NCBI RefSeq assembly: GCF_009870125.1
Contig: NC_046683.1
Span: 63,999,869-64,063,868 of the forward strand
DNA from: Drosophila pseudoobscura
Lineage: Eukaryota > Arthropoda > Insecta > Diptera > Drosophilidae
DNA length: 64,000 nt
Direction of reading: 5' to 3'
Both the position numbers and the translations under genes were made by a program. The notes below the pieces were generated by a model. The model had not been told where the DNA came from and did no database searches. It was given only the letters and a program-made list of their open reading frames with translations. Below are positions 55,235-64,000 of this stretch, piece after piece (position 1 is the stretch's first letter; each line of letters begins with the position of its first letter).

Positions 55235-57903
55235 CAGATGTAAACAAAAATGTAAAGAGAAAGGAAAAACATATCAAATCGAATCTCCCTTTGGCGGAGA
55301 GCTATACCAAGCAATGTATAAAATATATTGTATAAATTATATAAATCATAAGCTCACATATATACGAACATATGTACATACATACATACATATATATTGA
55401 CTGAGTATCGGGCATAAAAGTAGAGCCGCGGCTCACAGCGTCCCCCCTCGTTCTTTCACAATTAATGAATACTTTTACGCTTTTCAAATTTTAATTTTTT
55501 GTTGTCTTCTCGTTAAATTAATTTCCGTCACAATTATGAAAATGTTATAATTGTGTAAATAATGAATCTAAATCGTTTATGATTTGCCTGATAAAATCCT
55601 TTGAATTCCTTGGAAAAATTAAGCGCCTGACTTGGAATTTCCAGCATTCAAGCATTAGTCAATCGAAATCTTAAATTTCCATCAAAGCCCTGCCCAGCCC
55701 AGCCCCTTGCCTGTATCCAATTTCAAGGAAACGTGTCATTTAATTACATTTTCCCCAGGGATTTCCCCCATGGTTTTCCTTTTGCTTCCATCCGATTTCC
55801 AATATTTATCATTAATCCCGCTCTAAACGATACGATCCAATCGGAAGGGAAATTACATGCTGCATCCTTTTGTATTTTGTTTTTGCCTATTCATTAACGC
55901 AATCCATGGACCCGTGCCCCCTGTCTGCTGTACCCTGCCCCTCTAGCCCTGGAACAGGGGGGACTGTTCCCCTGTCCGTAATGTAGAGTGGACAATGACT
56001 GTGCGACTGTCGTGCGATGACGTTTTGCTTTATGCCATGGCCTCTGTCTCTGATGCTTGATGCGCGGGGGTGATAATTGTGTCCCCTTTTGTCCCTGTCC
56101 CTGTCCTGTGTGGCATACCCCCTTCTTGGGCCCCTTCTGTTCTAATAAGATCACAGAGGCGGCAGAGGCATTGAGTCAACATTCAACAACAATCAATAAG
56201 TGGCCATGACGTTTGACATTTGAATCTTTTGGGAAAAGGTTAATGATGCCACCACTCGAGGGGCAGAGGCAAACAGAGGGCCACACAGGCGATGCCCACA
56301 CCCTGGCCCTCGGAGAGGCGACACGAGGCTGCGAGACCCCTGTCCCTTGGAGACGATGAGGATCTTGTCCGAGCAATTTCCCGATCATTTGCACAGATAC
56401 ACAGACCCGGAGTCCGAGTCCGAGGCCGAGTCCGCGTCCGAGCCCTGCCTTTTCTGCGAAGGCTCTCGGGGGAAGGAGAGGAACGGAAAGGAAAGGGAAA
56501 GGGAAAGTGTGTGTCCCACTGCGACTCGATGTCAAACAAATCATTTTACACAGATCTCTACTGGTTTTCCAGTAGGTGTGAGCCCTCGATGCAGTTTTTC
56601 CCAAGAAAATTGATTAATTTATTGACTTGCGAGAATGGAAAAAGTGATACGGATGGGTCGGCGGTTGAAGGTCGCTGGGTAACGGTGCCCCAGGGATCGT
56701 AAAAAATATTTTAAAGACAGAAATTGTGGAAATCGTAATTGTGCGGGCATTGGTTTTTTTTTTATGAGTTATTTATGTGGCGCCAACAGGAAAATGATGG
56801 AAAATCTCACAGAATGTTGGAAAAATGTACGAAAAATCAGCAACCAGCAAAACAAAAGCCTTTAGTTTTTATGTGATTTTGAATTTATTTTAATGGCAAA
56901 TCGAATGCATTTTTATTTGAATTTATTTAATGAGATTGGTCTTTTATCTGATTTATTTTATTGATTTAATTTATTAAATGCAATCATTCTTTTATCTGAT
57001 TTATCGGACACATTTAAGCAAATTGTATACATTTTTCTGGTGTTTTTGTTAAAATTTATAATTATTTTTATGAATTTGTTTTTTAAATATCTTGAAATTA
57101 ATTTTAATATTCCCCTGCACTTTGGTAAATATAGAATTTACTTGAAACATATCCTCTTTGAAAATAAATTTGATGAGTGAATTCCTTAAATCTGTAGATA
57201 ATGAAGACCCTCCTGACTCTCCTCCATGTTTTATAGGAGATAAACAAAACGCAAATTAAAATAAGTATAACAATTTTTCCGTCTCTTAATGACAAGCCCC
57301 ATCCATGTATCCTATAAGAAATGCCAGGCACGCAAACTTTTGCCTGACTGAAATATTACCCCGGGAAAGCACGGGCGGAGTATTATTGATGGCCAACATT
57401 CAGGGCGGACGGATGGATAAGTGGGTCTTTAACTGTGAGTTAACCCCTGGTTAAGTATGTTTGAGTGTTAGTCAGACATTAGACATTGCCGGGGACTCTC
57501 CTTGTCGATGGTTTTTGTGGCGGCTGTCATTTGCATGCCGGGTGTTCGGTGTTCGGTGTCCGTTTGTCGATCGATTGCCTTCCTCCTAGAACTACAATTG
57601 TGGAATAACTTAAAGAAAGGGGAAACACACGGTGGGGCACGGCAGGGCACGGTAGGGCACGGCAGGGGCGGGGGGCGGCGGGCGGCGGGAAAATAGAAAA
57701 TGAAATAAAAATAAAAACGCGATCGTCTGATCGTCAAAAGCGACAGCGCACCGCCACAGCAGCAAAAGCAAAAGCAACAATGAGAATGAACAATATATAA
57801 AATCGCATCGGAATTGCTAATTTCTTATTCGATTTTTGTTCGGTTCGGGGTTTCTGTCAGGGGTTTCGTTCCTGAGTTTTGGATGGAACTGGAACCTGGG
57901 ACA

Positions 57904-57950
57904 GCGACTGGGACTGCGACTGGGTCTGCGACTGGGACTGCGACTGGGGG
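57904..57950. repeat. 12-bp minisatellite (GACTGGGACTGC type)
   Basis: About four near-identical copies of a 12-base unit (GCGACTGGGACT and one-base variants) stand in tandem in non-coding DNA. Confidence 0.85.
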
Positions 57951-60900
57951 TTCGGTTCGGTTTTCTGTTGTCTGCTCTGTTCTGTTGTTGCCCCTCGCGA
58001 TCTTTGGGGTCTGGAACCGAGGGCCGTTGCCGTTGCCGCTGCCGTTGACGGGTTCCTGCCACCGTCTGACCGTCTGACCCTCCTCCATTTTGTGGACTTG
58101 TGTTTCTGTTTGATTTTTGTGCGACATTTTTGACATGCGGATGTGCCATGTTTAACGAGACGTTTGGGGTCGGTACGGCAGTCGCTACAGCAGCTGCACT
58201 CCCAGAAACAAATCCTTTTTGCACAGCATTTACAATAAATTGAATTTGACCAAGGACCAATGCTGTTTTGTGGTTAACAGAGCATCCGCCCTGCTGACCC
58301 TTCTGACCCTGCCCCTGTTCCTGTCTCTGTCGGGCTCCGGAATCCTCTGCTCGTTGCAATCAAAGTTGCAGGCAAGTGAAATGCTTGTGAAAACCGCAGG
58401 AAATTCGTCGAATTTGCCATGCGGTAAACTGTGCTGCCAGGGCCATGGTCTTGGAGCGACAAGGGTCCAAGGATCCAGAGTCCTTGCTGGTGCTGCTGCT
58501 GCTGCTGGTGCTGCTGCATCCCCCGACCCCCATTGTCGCATGCATAATTGATGCGAATGTTTGCGGCCAGTGTTTCGGGCTTAGAGAATCCCAAAACCCA
58601 AAAACCATTCCTCATAATTGAGTCGCACTCGCACTCGCATTTCTATCTGCAGCATCGACTGGCCCTCCTGGCCCTCCTGGCACTGCCCCTGCCTCTTGCA
58701 ACCCATGAAAAAAAAAACCCGAAAAGTTCATTTGCTGAAGCTGAGATTTTTTCTCCTGCAGCCTTCCTCCGAGTGCGAGAGTGTAATGAAATGCAGTTGG
58801 GAAAGCCGCAGCTTTTCAATTACATATTGAGGAGAAGTTGCTCTGTGGATTGCTCCGTGGAGGGGCTTCCCCTGGAGCTATTCAATATGTAGATCAGCAA
58901 TGGTGCTGGTGCCAAAATGTACATAAATATGCCATTGAGAGGGATATACATCCCGGAAATACTCACAACTAGCAACAAATTACCAATAGTCGAGTGGAAT
59001 ATCTGATATCTGAAACATAGTTGAATAAATGTGACTCTCAGGGGGATTCCATTGTAATCTCCATTGAAATGATGCTAGGAATTTATCGAGATCCTTAATC
59101 GATAAATATATTTTATTATTTTTAATTTATTAGAATTAAGACGCTTTGTACTTATTCATTCGAATCCCAACATAAACAATCGATTCTTAGCCGATAAATA
59201 ATTATTTTATTATTATTTATATTTATTTATTTGTATATCATCGATTTATTATTTAACAATTATCGTTTTAATCGATTAATCGATACATGTTTTATCCACA
59301 ATATTCGCAATATTTTTTTTATAATTTCCGACTTGTCTTTCTTCTTCCCTTAAATTCCCACACATAAAGAACGATTATTATGACTCGCAGCACCGTTAGG
59401 CGCCACCTGTACAGGTGCCTCAGTATCAATCCCGTTGCAAGGACAACAGCGATAGGGTCGCAGGATAAGCATCTCCCTGCTGGTGTCACACTTTCACTCC
59501 TCGTCGCCTCGCCAGACAGTTTTCCATGGAAATTACCTGACGGCTCTCTCTCGAGAGAGTTTCCCTGGAAAAAACCTTGTAAACAATTATTGTTGTTGCT
59601 GTTGAGTTTTGGGCACTCGATCGTAATCGATCTTTATGGTCCTGTGGGCTAGTGCCTTGTTTTGGCTCATAACTCAATTAGGCTGAAGATTTTCCTGGTT
59701 TCTCTGGCCATTGGACTACGTGTGGAGATGTTTATTAGCGGGAGGGATTCCATTCGATTGTCCATTATCCACTATCCACTATCCACTAACCATGTTGTGG
59801 CCACAGTTGTGGACTTCCGTTTTCCCTGGAAAGCGTGTGGAAATTGCCTGTTCCTGCTGGAACTGTTTTTATGGGCTGGAGAGAAGGAACAAGTGTTAAG
59901 GATGCGCGTGACTGGAAAGAAGGAGTTCCAGTCACGTAGCCCAGGGATTTCGAAAGACGTGTGAAAACAGTTAGGCGTTGAAGATGATCAGCGGAAACCC
60001 CCAAGGAATATATAATTTCTCACTCTCTGTTTGCCTTTTTTGGAATTTTGAGGCACCAAATCGATGCTCTACCGGCCGATGGGCGCTGCTGTATGACGCT
60101 TACTAAACTAAAAGGTCTATAAATTAAAAATATTCATACCAATTACGAGCCTTTCTCCATCTTTATATCTTTTCCCTCGACGAAAGTTTTCTCCATGAAA
60201 ATCATCATCAAATAAAATAAAATATATTCATGGAACGAATCATATCAAGGGGAGGGCTCTCTGGGATTAAATCCTATTACGACTTGACGATTGCCTACAA
60301 ATTGGTATTTAATAGCCAATCACTCCCCTATGCTCTCCCTCTTGCGTCTCTCTATAAGGAATAATCATATCGTATCGGGCGAAACGATCTTCACTTCATC
60401 AAACTTTCAACAGTCATCGAGTCATCCACTTTACTCCGTTTCCATCGATGGTTTATTGTCATTGAAGGCCAAGAAGAAGAGTTTTTGTGGCCCCATAAAA
60501 TCCCCAAAAGAAAACTATGAACGAAATTAAACAATCAATGGATTTTTATAGATTTTTATGGTTTTTTATTTGAGATGGCGCTGCGTGGGGTTTTCTTTTT
60601 CTTTTTCTTATTCCTTTTGTTTTTATTTATTTGTTGTGTGTTTGGAAAACATGGAATATTTCCGTAGATGGTTTATTTTTATTGATCGAACGAGTTTTTA
60701 ATTATGGAAAAAATGCTTCTTATATTCCCCCCAACCCCCTGCCCCCGAATAAAAGATGGTAGTCCATAAAATGTAGCCCCCTTCCAGGGGGAAAACACTC
60801 GTGTAATATTCAAGAAAATTTATTACATTTTATGGGATGTTTTTTTGTGTGTGTGGGGATTTGTTGGCTGGCAAACAAAAGGCCAGCCAAAAGGCGCACA

Positions 60901-62709
60901 GGAAATCTATAAAAAAAAATCGAGGAAAACAAACGCAAAACAATATATCAATGAAGTTGTCGCTGTCGCTGCTGCTGCCGCTGCCTGGGTCGTCCTGGGG
61001 ACGCACACACGGACGTGTGTCCAGGATGCTTTTAAAAAGAGAAATCCCTTCCGCTAGCCACTGCGCTTTCTGGCCAAATGAGTTGGACTTCCGTTGCAAC
61101 GCGTGCGACTCAGCCACGCCTTCTTGCCTCTCGCCTCTGACCCTGCCTCTGCCTCTGCATCCCATCCCCTAGCCTAAATGTCTCTGTTGCCGCGCGCCAC
61201 TGCCTTTCTCTTCGCCATGGTGTCGTATCTCTGCTATATGGTGTGTGTCCTAATGCAGTTGTCATAGATATAGATATAGATATCTATTTGTATTTGTATC
61301 TGAAACTATGCTAATCGATGGTGATACCAAAACGAGTCAAGAACTCGCTCGAAGATGGAGAGCCGCAGATGGAGAGCCGCTGCTCGTCGCTGTCGTCGTC
61401 TATCGAAGGCGACGCCATTTGCAGTTTCACACTTTTTTATGCGAATACCCATTTTTATGGTGAAGCGTGCCAAATTTGTAAAAATGCGCCAGAGACAAGT
61501 GTAAAACAGACTTTTGATACCCTACAACAGGGCGGGCATGCTGGTTGGAGCGGGCTTCGAATGCACAAAATAGGGGATGTGGGTAGCAGCGATACCTGTA
61601 TGATAGATGGGGTTTCTTCTTTGGTTTCCATGAAAATTTGTCAGATAATTTGCTACTTTCAAGATTGGATCTATTTTAAGTTGGTTTTAAGAGGTTTCTG
61701 AGGGAAGAACTTGTTTATTTCCAAGGATAATGCCACAAAATTTAAGAGAAACAAAATGAATAAAGTTTTCCATAGGAAGGAACCATCAAGATCGAAGTTT
61801 TTCGATTATAACTTCTTTGTTTCTGCAGATAAACCAACAGAACTTCTAAACCAAGTAGTTCCAAGGAAATCTTAACGAAAACATAACTTTTTTTAAAAAC
61901 CGAGCAAAAATGTATGGAAGATCATGTCTTGGTTTCTTAAGATATTCCACTGAATCATGGGTAATAGCACAGAAAATCTATTTCCCCTTAATCCAGCAAA
62001 AGTTCAGCCAAAGCCGATCCCTATATCATAGAGCTCCCATAGGTTTCCTCCACTCTAAAGGGTATCTAATGCCTCGGTGCTCCTTTCATGTGTGACAGCG
62101 ACTGTTGCTGCGATTGAGACTGCTGCTGTCGCTGCTGTTTTGTCGCTGATTTGTCGCTGGCTGCTCGTTCGTCTTGCATAATGGCCAATAGTCCATAGTA
62201 AAGGCTCTGCTGCTGGTGCTGCTGCTGCTGCTGTGTCTCTGTTTCTGTGTCCATAATTTGTGCAATAAATCAAATGAATTTCACTCGAAGAGAAACAATC
62301 GAGAAACTATCAGAGGGACGGCAGCGAGGGGAGACATTAGAGTGACTTCAAGGCAATAGTCTGGGGAATAATTATTAGCCAACAAAATGCCTTGGCAACC
62401 ATCAAAAACCAAAAACCAAATACCAAATACCAAAGAGACCCAGAGACCCCAAAAAGCATATCAATAAAAGTCGCACACGCAAACAAGCGATTGACACGCA
62501 AAAACACATTTAAAATTGATTAGAGCCCGGTCAATCCGAAAGCCAAAGACCAGGCCCAGGCCCAGGCCCAAGCCCCAAAGCCCCCCTTTAGAAGATGTCT
62601 AGACGAAAACGAAACGCATGAATCTCTGGCCCCCTCTCTCCCTCACTGGCGGTGGTTTTGGTGTGACATTTGCCCGCCGGCCCGCCGATCGGCTCTCCCA
62701 AGTCCCTGC

Positions 62710-62734
62710 CTCTCTCTCTCTCTCTCTCTCTCTC
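62710..62734. repeat. (CT)n microsatellite
   Basis: About 25 bases of pure CT are followed by CCCTCTCGCTCT. GA/CT tracts of this kind can bind GAGA factor or CLAMP in flies. Confidence 0.85.
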
Positions 62735-64000
62735 CCTCTCGCTCTGGTGTGTCGCGTGCTATGCCACAAAATAACAATCACAAAATTATAATTCATCCAA
62801 TCATTTTGTACATTAGTTAAAAGAGAGAAATATTAAGTGGGGTGATACTTAAGAGTTCTGATACTCTATAAATGCAGGCAACGCAGGGAAATATCTGTTT
62901 GTGTGGGGTATTCGTAGGGTATTCCTTAGTTGTTTTTTAATAGAATTTGGTATACTTGAAGGTAAACTCTTTGTAATCAATATATAATAGGGTTTTGGGA
63001 CATATTTCAAAATATTTAACCCCAAAAATAAAGCAAAATTAGCACCTACTTAAAGATGTTGTATATGAACAAATATTCATTAATTCCACACAATATTTAG
63101 AGGAAGTTGTGGGAAAAATTCCGCAAAGGATAATTGGATTCTTCGATCTTCAGTAAAAGGAAATCTATCTATGATATCTATTCATAACGTTTCTCTAATG
63201 AAATAATCTTTAATTTCCGAATTTTTCTAATAGAAATGGAGCTGGAAAACCTCTTGGTTCTGGTAGTATTATTGGACATGTTTCGAGTTAAAGAAGTGAC
63301 TCCAAAAAGGATAAACGAATCTATCCCCCAGTAACCCCTCCTTCATCATTCATCCCTGAGCCGCCCATCGAGTGTGCAATCCCTTCAAATAGTCCACATA
63401 CCACTCTTCTGCCATTTCTTAGGGTATTCTTCATGGCATGGAAAAACTGTAGGCTCTATCTTTCTGGTAAGACTGATAAGCAAAAATGTTTGTTAACTCG
63501 CCCGCGGGTTCCAATGTCTCTTCCTCTTGTATTTTGTATAGAATGTCTGTCTTTCACTCTCAATTTCTTGGGAGGATGGATGCTCCATCTCCGATGGTTA
63601 GACGGAGGGGAGGGGGGGAGCTGGTGATCTCTTAAGGTATGGGGCATAATTATTGGGTCAGCGTCCAGCGTGCGTCGCGCATAACGGACGCAAAAGGCAA
63701 AACCAAAACTAATTTTCAAAGAGCCCAAGTCCAAGCCCAAGCAGAGGCCTGGGCCCTGGTCCAGGTTCAGGTTCAGGTTCAGGCCCTTGCTGGCCCTGCC
63801 GCCAATTTCCAGCCAAAAGTCAAAGCCAAAAACTTTTATAACATCATATGGATGATTTATGAGCATTGATCAATTTGATGGATATTTTTGGCCAGCCAGC
63901 AATCGAGGCGAGGGCCTACCTTAAGGGCTTTCCAAAAATTCGCTTAAACCAATTTCCACAACAACAAAACAAAACAAAACAAGAAAAAAAAAAAAAAAAT

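Larger units (their letters stand above)
53865..64000. other. 10-kb interval with no supported gene
   Basis: This is upstream of Rsph3. The first 150 bp should contain its 5' UTR and promoter. The rest is AT-rich with simple repeats: several hexamer and 12-mer minisatellites (56.4 and 57.9 kb), an ATCGAT-rich AT block at 59.08-59.29 kb, a GATATA repeat with internal palindrome at 61.26-61.29 kb and dinucleotide runs. Open frames are short or low complexity. One 62-codon Gln-rich frame on the minus strand (62066-62254) is discussed as a finding. It may be part of a large intron or regulatory interval of a gene beyond the window. Confidence 0.55.

Noticed and set aside
61318..61701. Plus-strand frame of 127 codons
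   Set aside because: No motif or family resemblance, ordinary intergenic composition, and no splice or poly(A) context supporting it.

Overview
This window is insect nuclear DNA from a Drosophila species. It has short introns with GT-AG borders, long CAG/CAA (poly-Gln) tracts in coding exons, and a gene set I recognise from the Drosophila melanogaster 65C region (Muller element D): tyrosine hydroxylase (ple), the CECR2-like bromodomain gene dikar, the SUMO protease verloren (velo), Sbds, Ist1 and radial spoke protein 3. The heavy glutamine expansions and the short (CGAGTA)-type satellites suggest an obscura-group fly, where Muller D is fused to the X. That species guess is an inference I cannot confirm here.

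Layout. 1-2149 is non-coding. 2150-2600 holds what looks like a decayed equilibrative-nucleoside-transporter fragment (minus strand). 4444-8448 is ple (minus, 7 coding exons, 575 codons) with probable AT-rich 3' UTR at about 2.6-4.4 kb. 8449-22057 is a 13.6-kb gene-free interval that should carry ple upstream control DNA and the 3' UTR of dikar. It contains two diverged tandem repeat arrays. 22058-33783 is dikar (minus, 9 coding exons, 3177 codons). 36603-43166 is velo (minus, 8 coding exons, 1835 codons), with a possible internal alternative first exon. Sbds (44394-45216, plus) and Ist1 (45286-46999, minus) face each other tail to tail with 69 bp between stop codons. Rsph3 (47679-53864, minus) has a 4.7-kb first intron containing an intronless 314-residue gene on the same strand (50619-51563). 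53865-64000 is gene-poor: simple repeats, AT-rich stretches and no convincing gene.

The genes do not form an operon-like system. They are independent neighbours: catecholamine synthesis (ple), chromatin (dikar), SUMO editing (velo), 60S ribosome maturation (Sbds), ESCRT-III regulation (Ist1) and the axoneme (Rsph3). The exon models were built by hand from splice sites and reading phase, and every coding model closes in frame. UTRs and transcription starts are much less certain. I found no CRISPR array, complete transposon, tRNA or rRNA gene, and nothing that looks like a wholly new multi-gene system. The most unusual items are the transporter relic, the nested intronic gene, the short velo isoform, the palindromic repeat in a dikar intron and the tandem arrays upstream of ple that carry AP-1-like sites.
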